Of a DNA stretch of 64,000 nucleotides, positions 1 through 8,448 are shown piece by piece. Positions within the stretch are counted from its first letter, which is position 1. Each line of letters begins with the position of its first letter. The position numbers and the translations under genes were made by a program. Source of the stretch: JAJVID01 sp050247435. Lineage in GTDB: Bacteria; Acidobacteriota; Blastocatellia; RBC074. The notes beneath the pieces were generated by a model. The model did not search any database. It worked only from the letters and a program-made list of their open reading frames with translations, and was not told where the DNA came from. The stretch spans positions 1 to 64,000 of the forward strand of contig JBFWUF010000043.1 of the NCBI GenBank assembly GCA_050247435.1, read 5' to 3'.

Positions 1-1
1 C

Positions 2-67
2 TCCATTCGCAGCATCGAGAGACCTCCTGAAAGAGTGATTTCGGTGGCCAACGATCCTGCCGGTTAG
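2..67 (+). other. Possible 3' end of a truncated upstream reading frame
   Basis: Reading from base 2, an open frame runs off the left edge of the window and stops at a TAG at 65-67, giving about 21 residues ending in ISVANDPAG. It is too short to identify. It lies directly before IS21-like terminal repeats, so it may be the end of a transposition gene or of an interrupted host gene. Confidence 0.2.
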
Positions 68-73
68 GGGAGG

Positions 74-120
74 GTGGGTCAATTCTTCATGCTTGGTAGT
101 GGGTCACTTTTACATGCTTG
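74..120. mobile_element. IS21-family-like terminal repeats (element end remnant)
   Basis: Two 22-bp direct repeats, 74-95 and 99-120, match at 19 of 22 positions with a 25-bp period. Both begin GTGGGTCA and end CATGCTTG. Multiple short direct repeats starting TGGGTCA at each terminus are a hallmark of IS21-family elements. No istA or istB frame is visible here, so this is either one end of an element lying to the left or a solo scar. The repeat type is from memory of the family; the repeats themselves are seen directly. Confidence 0.55.
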
Positions 121-256
121 TTTACAGGTCAGATCACAAACAGAAATAAACGCGGTTATGAACGCACTCAATTCTGCGGGCTTTAGGGATGTCCGGGTGT
201 TTCTCCCAACCGGGCAGCCTGGGCCTGGTGCCATGTTCTATGGCGTGCGTCCATAA
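121..256 (+). pseudogene. C-terminal fragment of an unidentified protein next to the IS scar
   Basis: Immediately after the second IS21-like repeat, an open frame encodes about 44 residues ending GPGAMFYGVRP and a stop at 254-256. The only upstream start codons in this frame lie inside the repeats, so the fragment looks like the tail of a gene severed by the element. The position beside an RHS toxin module suggests a displaced toxin or RHS tip, which is inference. 257-431 holds nothing recognisable. Confidence 0.3.
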
Positions 257-431
257 GCGATGCCAAAATAAACTTTGGAAGCTCGTGTAGCGGAGTTATC
301 TGACCCTGTGACGACGCCGAAGTTGATAGGATATGGATGGCGCGAATTAACGTTTTGATGCTGATCAAGTCGCGATAGGTTGATGAGTGGCAGCGATGTA
401 TTGGCAAGCCACTGACTAATAGAGAAAAGAA

Positions 432-1094
432 ATGTTCAACATCGAATTTCTAAACGCAGCACCTCATACGGAATCCGTCTGCTGGATGTCGGCGGACGAA
501 GTTTTCTACTGTTTGGTAGAAGCAAATCATAACGATCCAACACAATATGAGGCCAGAGTGCTCAGGAAGCTTCTCTTTGAAGCTCAAATGCTGATAAAAC
601 CTGAGATTTCTCTTCCGCTGTCCTGGGCTAACGCGTTAAAGGCAACATCAGAGTCTTGGCTGGAAGCAAAGGGAAGACATCAAATAGTTTTTTACGCTGG
701 TGTTTTGCTGAAACCGAGCAAAGTTGAAGTGTGTACGGCAGGGGACATCAGAGTTCATTTGACTAAAGATGAAAGTATATTGGCAGTTACAAGAGATCAT
801 AACATGGTTGACGATGTGCCTGAGAGTACCCCGGACTGGGTTAGGAACAGGCCCCGCGAGTTCCTACATTCAGTTCCAACGCGCTACATAGGCGATGGTT
901 GTACTAAGCCGCCTGAGCTACAGATTTGGAATATTACCGGTGCATACTCTGTAATTATCTGTACGTCTCAGGTACATAAGTATCAAGCAGCTGAAAAGTA
1001 CCTTCAGCCGCTGTCAGGACAAGGAATCAAACAATCCCTGTCTTCAAATCTGACGGGCGCGATTACTAAAATTCACTTCAACTCAAGCGGCTGA
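432..1094 (+). CDS. Unknown protein with PP2C-phosphatase-like features
   Basis: A 220-residue soluble protein with no signal peptide or membrane segment. Residues about 85-135 resemble the core of PP2C/PPM phosphatases: a strand-rich stretch, an AGDIRVHL segment in the place of the usual GDSR-type motif, then LAVTRDHNMVDD in the place of the LT-DH segment, and later a YSVIICTS strand. Most metal-binding aspartates of a true PP2C are not evident, so any fold would be catalytically degenerate. It lies between an IS scar and an RHS toxin tip and is more AT-rich than the RHS DNA, which fits a swapped cassette. It could be an immunity or regulatory protein of a lost toxin; that is speculation. 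An A-rich purine tract (agagaaaagaa) precedes the ATG. Confidence 0.45.
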   Translation: MFNIEFLNAAPHTESVCWMSADEVFYCLVEANHNDPTQYEARVLRKLLFEAQMLIKPEISLPLSWANALKATSESWLEAKGRHQIVFYAGVLLKPSKVEVCTAGDIRVHLTKDESILAVTRDHNMVDDVPESTPDWVRNRPREFLHSVPTRYIGDGCTKPPELQIWNITGAYSVIICTSQVHKYQAAEKYLQPLSGQGIKQSLSSNLTGAITKIHFNSSG

Positions 1095-1111
1095 CACACA
1101 CGGGCGGGGCC

Positions 1112-2461
1112 GTGCCAGAGGATTTGCAGTACGAGTACACGCTGGATGATAAGATCGCGAAGATCACGTCGGCTTATGGCAGCGCGCAACTGCCTCAAAA
1201 CAAAACCATCGCGGCGGCGGACGCTGCGAATCGAATCCCGACGCACAACGGCGCGAATCAGGTCTTTGACAACGAAGGGCAGACGACGGCCAACGGCTCG
1301 CAGAGCTACACGTGGGATGCGCGCGGGCGATTGACGCAGGCGACGGCTTCGGGGCAGACGGTCGGCTATGGCTACGATGCGCTTGGGCGCAGAGTGAGCC
1401 GGACTGACGCTTCGGGGACGATGACGTTCCAGTACGACGGGGCGGACGTGGTGATGGATCGGCAGGGAGCGGCGACGACCGATTATGTCAACGGGATGGG
1501 GATTGACGAAAAGCTGCGGATGGGCACGGGGAGCGGGGCGTCTTACTTTCAGCAGGATCATCTTGGGAGCGTGATCGGGCTGACGGGTGTGGTGAACGAG
1601 CGATACTCGTACGAGGCGTTCGGGGCACTTACCACGGGCAGTTCTACGCGGTACGGATTCACGGGCAGAGAGCGTGACGCGGCGACGGGGTTGTTGTATT
1701 ACCGGGCACGGTGGTATGACGCGGGGCAGGGCAGGTTCCTGACGGAAGACCCGATCGGGTTCGGTGGTGGAGACACGAATCTGTATGCCTACGTGATGAA
1801 CAATCCGATGAGCCATACGGATTCGACGGGGCAGGCGATAGACACTCTCGTGGACGTGGGGTTCATTGGTTATGACCTGTACCGGATTGTGAACGACAAC
1901 ATCCTTGGGAACTGCGATAATCTCGCGGAAAATTTACTGGCGCTCGGTTTGGATGTACTTGGTATGTTAATCCCCTTCGTGACTGGTTTGGGGATTGCTA
2001 GCCGGGTGCTGAGGCGTGGAGATGATTTCATTGATTTCTATCACGCGACGTCAAGGGCGGGATCTGCTTCAATACGCAAGGTGGGAATTGATTTGGCTGA
2101 ATCAAGGGCGAAAACAGACTTTGGCAGGGGATTTTATACAACAACTGATAAAGCTCAAGCTCTTGAATGGGCTGCACAGAAATTTGGTGACTCCGGTGAA
2201 GTACTAACTTTTAGAGTGAACGCTTCCGATCTGGGAAATTTCAAAGGTCTTCGCTTCGATGGCCCAACCGCTGATTACCTTGATTTTGTGAGAGGACATC
2301 GCACAGGAAGTCCCATGCACGATTTCGACTTTGTTGAGGGACCGTTACTCGGTAATCCAGGGCCTTTCTTGCTGGGAGCTAAAGCTTATACCTGGGGGCA
2401 GCAAACATCTTGGCATACGCAAAGAGCTTTTGGGACATTGATGAAAGGATTATTGCCGTGA
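1112..2461 (+). CDS. RHS repeat-associated core tip with a DUF3990-like (ADP-ribosyltransferase-type) toxin domain
   Basis: The frame is open from about 1070, with RHS homology from about 1095; GTG 1112 is the first start, but the module is probably the 3' part of a longer RHS gene or a displaced tip. Residues about 60-235 carry YD-type repeats (YTWDARGRL, GYGYDALGRR) and the RHS core signature (DHLGSV, YRARWYDAGQGRF, DPIGFGGG, NLYAYVMNNP). After this conserved border the sequence becomes more AT-rich and changes to a hydrophobic linker, then at about 308-449 a domain with FYHATSRAG, DFGRGFYTT and QALEWAAQKF. That pattern matches DUF3990, a member of the ADP-ribosyltransferase-like fold used by polymorphic toxins. 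RHS shells cage a C-terminal toxin released by autoproteolysis. The next gene overlaps its stop by 4 bp, as toxin-immunity pairs often do. Confidence 0.72.
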   Translation: MPEDLQYEYTLDDKIAKITSAYGSAQLPQNKTIAAADAANRIPTHNGANQVFDNEGQTTANGSQSYTWDARGRLTQATASGQTVGYGYDALGRRVSRTDASGTMTFQYDGADVVMDRQGAATTDYVNGMGIDEKLRMGTGSGASYFQQDHLGSVIGLTGVVNERYSYEAFGALTTGSSTRYGFTGRERDAATGLLYYRARWYDAGQGRFLTEDPIGFGGGDTNLYAYVMNNPMSHTDSTGQAIDTLVDVGFIGYDLYRIVNDNILGNCDNLAENLLALGLDVLGMLIPFVTGLGIASRVLRRGDDFIDFYHATSRAGSASIRKVGIDLAESRAKTDFGRGFYTTTDKAQALEWAAQKFGDSGEVLTFRVNASDLGNFKGLRFDGPTADYLDFVRGHRTGSPMHDFDFVEGPLLGNPGPFLLGAKAYTWGQQTSWHTQRAFGTLMKGLLP

Positions 2462-2721
2462 GCAAGTTCTCGTTTGAAACGGACCGCCAAGCTGAAGAGT
2501 TTTGTACAGAGATCGCCAAAATGATGGTGAAGCTTTTTGGAATCACAGAAATCGAAGCCGTTGGCCGAATAAACAGGCAGTGGCAAGGACAGAAGATAGT
2601 TGGTCCGAACCGGATGATTTATCACGAAGATACAGAATTTTGGGCGAAGACCATTTACTATGGCGCAGATGTTCACTGGTGGCGCGGTGAAGAAGGGCTT
2701 GAACCACAACCCTTCCCGTAG
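2458..2721 (+). CDS. Candidate immunity protein for the RHS toxin
   Basis: An 87-residue soluble protein. I chose GTG 2458 because it overlaps the toxin stop (GTGA, 2458-2461) and has an AAAGGA Shine-Dalgarno at 2444-2449 with 8-nt spacing; an upstream start at 2410 would overlap the toxin by 52 bp. The sequence (IAKMMVKLFGITEIEA, MIYHEDTEFWAK, YYGADVHWW) is unknown to me beyond resembling small hypothetical proteins. The role is inferred from position: directly after the toxin domain, translationally coupled, and before a severed RHS fragment. Confidence 0.55.
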   Translation: MSKFSFETDRQAEEFCTEIAKMMVKLFGITEIEAVGRINRQWQGQKIVGPNRMIYHEDTEFWAKTIYYGADVHWWRGEEGLEPQPFP

Positions 2722-3158
2722 TCGAACATGATGCCATCGGCAACGTGCGGGTGGGCACGGACAGGCTGGGCCGCCGCGTCGAGATTGACTACGACAAACT
2801 CAACCGCCTGCGGCAGACGCGCTACAACGACGTGACGGTCAACTACAGCTATGACGCGAAAGGGCGCTGGACGAGCATCGGCGACGCGGCGAGCACGATC
2901 AGTTGGGAATACGATCTGGCCAACCGGCTGACGAAGGAGACCACGCCGCAGGGGGCGGTCGAATATCTTTACTGGGATGACGACCAGCGCAAGACGCTGA
3001 AGGTGAACGGCAGCGTGCGATCGGAGTATGAATATGACAACGCCGGGCGATTGCAGAAGATCAAGAAGGGCGCTGAGCAGTTCATCTTCGCATACGACAA
3101 GCTGTCGAGGCGGACGCGGCTGGACAGGCCGAATGGAGTGGCGACGACTGAAAGTTGA
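2722..3158 (+). pseudogene. Severed RHS YD-repeat fragment
   Basis: RHS-type sequence resumes right after the candidate immunity gene, in frame from about 2724 (EHDAIGNV), and continues through YD repeats (YDKLNRLRQTRY, YSYDAKGRWTS, YDLANRLTKET, YEYDNAGRLQK, YDKLSRRTRL) to a stop at 3156-3158. It has no RHS core signature and no tip, and the normal continuation after GVATTE is lost. This is a mid-section of an RHS gene displaced by the toxin-immunity module or left by recombination. The first in-frame start is GTG 2745, without a convincing ribosome site, so it is probably not a functional gene. Confidence 0.65.
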
Positions 3159-3200
3159 TATTCAATAGTTGGACAAGAGCACATCTCTAGGAGATTACAA

Positions 3201-3800
3201 ATGTACAAGGCATTGTTAAGTTGCTTATTCGTGACGATGTTTGTTACCCTGCCGACGTTGGCGCAAGACCCTACTGCGACGCAAGGCGCAGAGCCTGGCC
3301 AAAGCGCGTTAGCCATTCAACCATCGCAATTGCCGACTGCTTTAGCGGCTTACACCAAATGGCGGAATGATTCGCTGCCCAGCTATGCGCAAGGATTATT
3401 GACGCCGCATTACGCCGTCTCCATCGTCGCCCAGCGTCTTGACGATCACACCGCGCAGGTCGAGATGCTCATCGCCGCCGATATGAAGCATTACACGATC
3501 ACGATCCAGCCCGTGACGCTCGTCCGGCAGCCGAATGGCGAGACGATGACGGCGCCGGTGGGCAAGGCCGTGACAATCAATCAGAAAGCGGGCAGGAAGC
3601 TGGCGCAGGGGCCGGACAAGACTCGCATCGCTGAGATGACCACGCTGGTTCCAGTGACGAAGACTGCGCAGGCTCTGGAGATCAGTTGGGCGCCGAAGAA
3701 CGACAAGGCGGATGATCCGTCGAACACCTGCATCGTGCGGCTCGGTAAGGAGCCGGAGGCGGTGGTCAACGGCTACATCGCGGGCGCGCCGGTCAGGTAG
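3201..3800 (+). CDS. Exported protein of unknown function
   Basis: A 199-residue protein with a clear Sec signal peptide (MYKALLSCLFVTMFVTLPTLAQ, cleavage after about residue 21). The mature part is a mixed, probably beta-rich domain with several VT- and VE-rich strands (ITIQPVTLV, GKAVTINQKAG) and no recognised motif. An AGGAGA ribosome site lies at 3189-3194, 6 nt before the ATG. It stands alone between the RHS debris and a strong terminator-like hairpin pair. I do not recognise the family. Confidence 0.7.
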   Translation: MYKALLSCLFVTMFVTLPTLAQDPTATQGAEPGQSALAIQPSQLPTALAAYTKWRNDSLPSYAQGLLTPHYAVSIVAQRLDDHTAQVEMLIAADMKHYTITIQPVTLVRQPNGETMTAPVGKAVTINQKAGRKLAQGPDKTRIAEMTTLVPVTKTAQALEISWAPKNDKADDPSNTCIVRLGKEPEAVVNGYIAGAPVR

Positions 3801-3864
3801 CGGGCCGCTTCATCGCTTCAGACATTTCCAGAAATTTTCGAGATCGCCGTATCCTTACAAGTCG

Positions 3865-3896
3865 GCGCGAAGCCACAATGGGCTGTGGCTTCGCGC
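3865..3896. repeat. Perfect 13-bp inverted repeat
   Basis: The arms 3865-3877 and 3884-3896 (GCGCGAAGCCACA and its exact complement) enclose a 6-nt loop. No T-run follows, so it is a hairpin rather than a textbook terminator. It precedes the terminator at 3915. The 3801-4155 gap otherwise holds only that terminator, a 7-bp inverted repeat at 4092-4109, and no gene. Confidence 0.75.
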
Positions 3897-3914
3897 GGAT
3901 GGATGCGGCGGAGA

Positions 3915-3949
3915 GACGCGGGCTGACTCGACCGCAGCCCGCGTCTTTT
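3915..3949 (+). terminator. Intrinsic terminator after the exported protein gene
   Basis: A perfect 10-bp GC-rich stem (GACGCGGGCT at 3915-3924 with AGCCCGCGTC at 3936-3945), an 11-nt loop, then TTTT at 3946-3949. Confidence 0.75.
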
Positions 3950-4155
3950 AAACGCCCCACCTCCGAAAAAATTCATTTCAACAGTAATTTAGGTTTGAAA
4001 AAGGCGCCGCGTTACGCTAAGCTGCGGCCTCAAGTTGGGTCAGTTCAGACTCGATCAAAATTGTTCTAGCAATCAATCAAAATAACTCGGCCTGAGCGCT
4101 AACGCTCAGTAGTCGAATCAATCAAATTGACATAATAGTCACGGGAGGAACCATA

Positions 4156-4872
4156 ATGCGAAAACCAACCACATTGCGGAAGACGCTGACCGTCGCAGTG
4201 ATGATGGCTGTTGGCAGCTTCTACTCGTTGGTAGGAACTTCGGCGCTCGCGCAATCGGCTAAGGCGGCGGGCGAATTGTCGGTGACTGGTTCTGTGATGA
4301 TTAACGGAACTCAGGCGATCTCCGGCGCGACCGTTTTCAGCGACAGCAAGGTCAAGACCTCGCGCAACAGCGTGGCCACGATCAGCCTTGGCAAGCTGGG
4401 CCGCGTGCAACTCGGTCCTGAATCCGAGATGACGCTCCGGTTCATTGATGGCAATATCGGCGGCAATCTGACCGCGGGGCGGGCAGTGGTTAGCGCTCCG
4501 GCGGGCGTTGCGATCAACGTCGCGACAGCCGAAGGCATCGCGACCGCCGACGGCAAACAGGCCGCCACGCTGACGATTGACGTCACTTGCGGCAACACTC
4601 GCGTCGCTGCCACTCGCAGCGCCGCCAAAGTGACTTCGGGCAGCAAGGTTGAAACAGTCGCCGCCGGCAGCGAAGTCGCCGTCGGAACTACCCAAGGCGC
4701 TCCGCGTTGCGCTCGTCTGTCAACCGCGAGTCAGTCGCAGGGCCTGAGCACTGGCGCGATTGCGGCGCTGATCATCGCCGGTGTTGGTGGCGCGGTCGCT
4801 GGCATCATTGCGGCCACGCAGGCTGACGACGTCACGCCCAGTTCAATCGTGGTTAGTGGCTTCCGTCCGTAA
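4156..4872 (+). CDS. FecR-domain-like exported protein with C-terminal membrane segment
   Basis: 238 residues. The N-terminus is a signal peptide ending around TSALAQ. Residues about 38-130 follow the FecR-type pattern: a GSVMINGTQAISG strand, VKTSRNSVATISLGK, and a LGRVQLGPESEMTLRF segment, which in this family forms a small beta-sandwich. A cysteine pair (VTCGNT and APRCAR) could form a disulfide. A glycine/alanine-rich hydrophobic stretch at about 196-219 (IAALIIAGVGGAVAGIIAA) is probably a membrane anchor. GGGAGGA lies just upstream of the ATG. No sigma factor accompanies it, so it is more likely a structural or envelope protein of the adjoining polysaccharide locus than a signalling FecR. 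The function is unknown. Confidence 0.6.
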   Translation: MRKPTTLRKTLTVAVMMAVGSFYSLVGTSALAQSAKAAGELSVTGSVMINGTQAISGATVFSDSKVKTSRNSVATISLGKLGRVQLGPESEMTLRFIDGNIGGNLTAGRAVVSAPAGVAINVATAEGIATADGKQAATLTIDVTCGNTRVAATRSAAKVTSGSKVETVAAGSEVAVGTTQGAPRCARLSTASQSQGLSTGAIAALIIAGVGGAVAGIIAATQADDVTPSSIVVSGFRP

Positions 4873-4901
4873 TCGCACGGACTCCAACCCTGAAAGATGC
4901 G

Positions 4902-4950
4902 ATGCGCCGGAGCCTTCCGAAAGATCGAATGGCTTCGGCGCATTGTTAGT
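4902..4950 (+). terminator. Probable terminator after the FecR-like gene
   Basis: A 13-bp stem (4902-4914 with 4931-4943, one G-T wobble) with a 16-nt loop is followed by the T-rich TGTTAGTTATT. The rest of the 4873-5202 gap holds an 8-bp hairpin at 5034-5054 (GAACGCGA/TCGCGTTC), probably in the leader of the export gene, and no gene. Confidence 0.5.
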
Positions 4951-5202
4951 TATTGAGCCGCTTTCAAGCGGAAGCAACGGCGAAATCGAATCCACCCATG
5001 CTGACTTATGCGCCGGGATGCGGGGTGTGAATTGAACGCGAGATTATCGCGTTCCTGCGTAGGCGGACAGAGACAGGCGCAACCACACACGATCTCGCCC
5101 CGAAAGCGCTTTCCGGCGCTGCGCCATCGCAAGACCCCTCACGACAACGGTTCACGCGCCACATCAAACCATCGCCACTGATAATTTTCGGGTAACGCAG
5201 TT

Positions 5203-6165
5203 ATGACTCCTCGCATGTTCAACGTCAGCTTGCTCACGGCTGTCCTGCTCTGCTTATCGCTTTCTTCCAACGCTCTTGCGCAACAGACGGCGTCAACTCC
5301 TGATTCAACGTCCTCTGATGGCAAACTCGGCGGGGGCAAGCCCGGCGCTGGGTATCGCATCGGGCCAGGCGACGTTCTGGTGATCGAGGTCGCCGGCGAG
5401 CCAGACCTCAAACGCAAAGTCAAAGTTTTAGAGCAGGGCACGATTCAACTTCCCTACATTGATCACGATCTGAAAGTCGGCGGTTTGACCGAACACCAGG
5501 TCAACGAGTTGTTGCGGCGCGAATTCACCAGCATCCTCAAAGAGCCACAGGTAACGGTTTTCATCGAAGAGTACCGCGCGCGGATGGCCTCAATCGCAGG
5601 CGCCGTCAACCAGCCGAAACAGATTCCGCTCACGCGCGAAATACGTCTTTACGACCTGGTCAGCCTGGCTGGCGGTTTGACCGACAAGGCCGGAAACATC
5701 GTGCAGTTGATTCACACCAAGCCCACTGACAGCATTGAAGTCATCAACCTGAACGACATCTTTCGCAAACCGGAACTCAACCGCATTTTGCAAGACGGCG
5801 ATTTCATCAACGTCCCCGAAGCCGGAGTCTTCTACGTTTCGGGCAACGTCAGCAGACCCGGCGCTTTCCCGATGAAAGAGGCGACGAGGATCTCCCAAGC
5901 CATCGCGCTTGCCGGAGGCGTGTTGCAGGACTCGAAGAAGAAAGAAGTTCTGCTGGTTCGCTCGGAAGGCCCCGATCAGGCCAACACTACCAAACAGATC
6001 GTCAATCTTTACGAGGTCGAAAAAGATCCGAGCAAGGACATCATCCTGAAGCCTTACGACGTCGTTCTCGTCCCCGAATCCACGCGCGCCAAACAGACGC
6101 GGACATTGATACAGACTTTCGCCGGAGGCCTGGCCAGCGCGCTTGGTTGGGGCATCCTGCGCTGA
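5203..6165 (+). CDS. Wza/GumB-type polysaccharide export protein
   Basis: 320 residues, an outer-membrane/periplasmic export protein of the Wzx/Wzy-type pathway. A signal peptide ends near residue 27 (SNALAQ). The Poly_export domain starts at about residue 50 (YRIGPGDVLVIEVAGEPDL) and is followed by two SLBB-type domains, at about 125-205 (IAGAVNQPKQIPL) and 210-300 (FYVSGNVSRPGAFPM). There is no lipobox cysteine at the cleavage site, unlike E. coli Wza, as in many GumB-like members. It is followed 48 bp later by its usual partner, a Wzc-type kinase. It heads the exopolysaccharide operon. Confidence 0.88.
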   Translation: MTPRMFNVSLLTAVLLCLSLSSNALAQQTASTPDSTSSDGKLGGGKPGAGYRIGPGDVLVIEVAGEPDLKRKVKVLEQGTIQLPYIDHDLKVGGLTEHQVNELLRREFTSILKEPQVTVFIEEYRARMASIAGAVNQPKQIPLTREIRLYDLVSLAGGLTDKAGNIVQLIHTKPTDSIEVINLNDIFRKPELNRILQDGDFINVPEAGVFYVSGNVSRPGAFPMKEATRISQAIALAGGVLQDSKKKEVLLVRSEGPDQANTTKQIVNLYEVEKDPSKDIILKPYDVVLVPESTRAKQTRTLIQTFAGGLASALGWGILR

Positions 6166-6213
6166 GTTCGAAGCTCCGATTCAAACTGACCTGAAGACCC
6201 CTCATAAACGCCA

Positions 6214-8448
6214 ATGAATCATTACGACGAAAACGAGACCGCGCTCGCCAACCTCACGCAAAACGGCAAGGAGCTTCGCAAAGGCGGATATCCGATGTAC
6301 AGCCGTTATCCGGCCATCGAAGCTGAAAAGAATTCAGTCCGCGAATACTGGCGCGTCATCCGCAAACACAAATGGATAGTCCTGGCGACGCTGGTCGTGC
6401 TGGTCACGATTGTGACCATCGGCACCATGCTCACGCGCCCGGTTTACCGCGCCGAAACCAAGATCGAACTCGGCAAAGAGACTGAACGCGTGTTGCAGGG
6501 ACAGCGGATTATGGAGGTCGAGACCGCCAACGTTTTCAACCCGCTCTACCTGCAAACTCAGATAGACACTCTGCGCAGCCGCGATCTGTCGCGCCGCGTC
6601 ATCCAACGGTTGAACCTGGCCGAGAACGATGAGTTCAAATCCAAGGGGCTGGATGGTCTGGGCGAGAACGAGCGCGACGTAATATTGGTCAACGGTTTTC
6701 AGCGCCGGTACGATGTTTCAGCCGGACGTCAAACCCGCGTTGTCTCGCTGAGCTTCGATGCCTACGATCCGAAGCTCGCCGCCGATGTCGCGAACACAAT
6801 CGCGGGCGAATACATCACGTGGTCAATGGAGAATCGCCTTCAAGGCGTCGGCAAGGCCAAGGAGTTTCTGGCCAAACGCGTTCAGGAGGCCGAAACGAAT
6901 CTGCGAGTGGCCGAGGCCGAATTGCAGCAGTATCTGGCCGAGCATAAGATCATCTCGCTGGACGACAGCGGCAACATCACCATCGCCCGCACTGAACAAC
7001 TCAACCGCCAGCTCACCGATGTCGAGAACGAGCGGCGATTGGCCGAAGCGCTTTATTACCGCAGCAAGGAAGTCCCCGCCGACGAGTTGCCGCCCGTCGT
7101 CAACGACGCGACTGTGCAGACGCTGACCAGGGAGTTGAGCAAACAGCGACAGGAACTGGCGAACCTTTCGGCGAAATACCAGCCTGGCTATCCCGCAGTC
7201 AAACAGGTTCAGGAGCAGATCAAACAGCTCGAATCGCAACTCAACGACGCGAAGCAGAGGATCGTCAAAAACATCGAGACGCAATATCACGTCGCGCGCA
7301 AACGCGAGGCGGACGTAAAGGTTGCGCTCAGCCAGTCGAAAGGCGAAGCGATTCAGCAGAACCGCCAGGCCACCGATCTGAACCTGAAAAAACAGAAGGT
7401 CGAGACCAGCCGCAAGACTTATGAAGACCTGGATCAGCGGTTGCGCCAGGCCGAGGTCGAAAGCGACTTCCGCCCGTCAAACATCCGCATCGTTCAACAA
7501 GCCGAAATCCCAATCTCTCCCATCAAGCCGAACCGAACGCTCAACATCGGATTGAGCCTGCTGATCGGCCTCGCGCTGGGCGTCGGCCTGGCGTTCTTCG
7601 TTGAATACCTGAACAACACGATCAACACGGCGGATGACGTCGAGCGCATCGTTAAATTGCCGTCGCTCGGCGCGATACCTTCGTTGCAGAGCCTAGCCAA
7701 AAACAAGGCGCTCGGCGCCGGGAACGGCCTGAACGGCTCGGCTCTGGTCACCACGAACAACGAGCTGCTTTCGGGCCACGAATCAATTTCGTCTTTCGCT
7801 GAAAGCTACCGGGCATTGAGAACTTCGTTGCTGCTTTCGTCCGCCGAACACGCGCCGCGCACGATACTCATCACCAGCAGCCACCCGGCCGAAGGCAAAA
7901 CTACCATCGTCGCCAACACCGCCATCTCGCTGGCGCAGACGGGCGCGAAGGTGCTGGTGCTCGACGCCGATATGCGCCGCCCGCGATGCCATAAAATCCT
8001 GAGCGTGAAAAACGACATGGGGCTTTCGACCTTCCTCTCACGCGACATCCACCTCGACGACGTGATTCAGGAGCACGACATCCCGAACCTTCACGTGATG
8101 GCCGCCGGCCCAGTGCCGCCGAACCCGTCGGAACTGCTCAGCTCGATCAAGCTGCGTTTTTTGATTTCCGAGCTGGAAGAGCATTTCGATCACATCATCA
8201 TTGATTCGCCGCCGGTAATTCACGTTACCGACGCGATGATCATTTCGCCTCACGTTGAAGGCGTGGTCATCGTGGTCAAGGGCGGCCAGACGCCACGCGA
8301 AGCCGTATTACGCGCCAAACAGGCGTTGACCGATGTCAACGCCAAGATCTTCGGCATCGTGCTCAACTGCGTTGATCTGAACACCGAGAATTACTATTAC
8401 AACTACAAATATTCCTACTATCACAGCTATGAAGGGAGTGGGGAGTAG
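6214..8448 (+). CDS. Wzc-type polysaccharide co-polymerase / BY-family tyrosine autokinase
   Basis: 744 residues. Wzz domain with a first membrane helix at about 50-72, a long coiled-coil periplasmic region (about 200-420), a second helix at about 443-465, then a cytoplasmic BY-kinase domain. Visible motifs are Walker A near 557 (HPAEGKTT), Walker A' near 582 (VLVLDADMRRP) and Walker B near 663 (IIIDSPPV). The C-terminus carries the tyrosine cluster (ENYYYNYKYSYYHSY) that is autophosphorylated to control chain length and export. The last codons (EGSGE-stop) are made of a GGGAGTGGGGAGTAG repeat that continues into the intergenic space, so the tail after the tyrosines is repeat-derived. Confidence 0.92.
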   Translation: MNHYDENETALANLTQNGKELRKGGYPMYSRYPAIEAEKNSVREYWRVIRKHKWIVLATLVVLVTIVTIGTMLTRPVYRAETKIELGKETERVLQGQRIMEVETANVFNPLYLQTQIDTLRSRDLSRRVIQRLNLAENDEFKSKGLDGLGENERDVILVNGFQRRYDVSAGRQTRVVSLSFDAYDPKLAADVANTIAGEYITWSMENRLQGVGKAKEFLAKRVQEAETNLRVAEAELQQYLAEHKIISLDDSGNITIARTEQLNRQLTDVENERRLAEALYYRSKEVPADELPPVVNDATVQTLTRELSKQRQELANLSAKYQPGYPAVKQVQEQIKQLESQLNDAKQRIVKNIETQYHVARKREADVKVALSQSKGEAIQQNRQATDLNLKKQKVETSRKTYEDLDQRLRQAEVESDFRPSNIRIVQQAEIPISPIKPNRTLNIGLSLLIGLALGVGLAFFVEYLNNTINTADDVERIVKLPSLGAIPSLQSLAKNKALGAGNGLNGSALVTTNNELLSGHESISSFAESYRALRTSLLLSSAEHAPRTILITSSHPAEGKTTIVANTAISLAQTGAKVLVLDADMRRPRCHKILSVKNDMGLSTFLSRDIHLDDVIQEHDIPNLHVMAAGPVPPNPSELLSSIKLRFLISELEEHFDHIIIDSPPVIHVTDAMIISPHVEGVVIVVKGGQTPREAVLRAKQALTDVNAKIFGIVLNCVDLNTENYYYNYKYSYYHSYEGSGE

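Noticed and set aside
74..256. A 60-codon frame taken as one gene
   Set aside because: Its first 16 codons are IS21-like repeats; only the remainder looks like former coding sequence.
1073..1816. A 247-codon minus-strand frame opposite the RHS tip
   Set aside because: Arginine-rich shadow; the RHS core motifs are on the plus strand.
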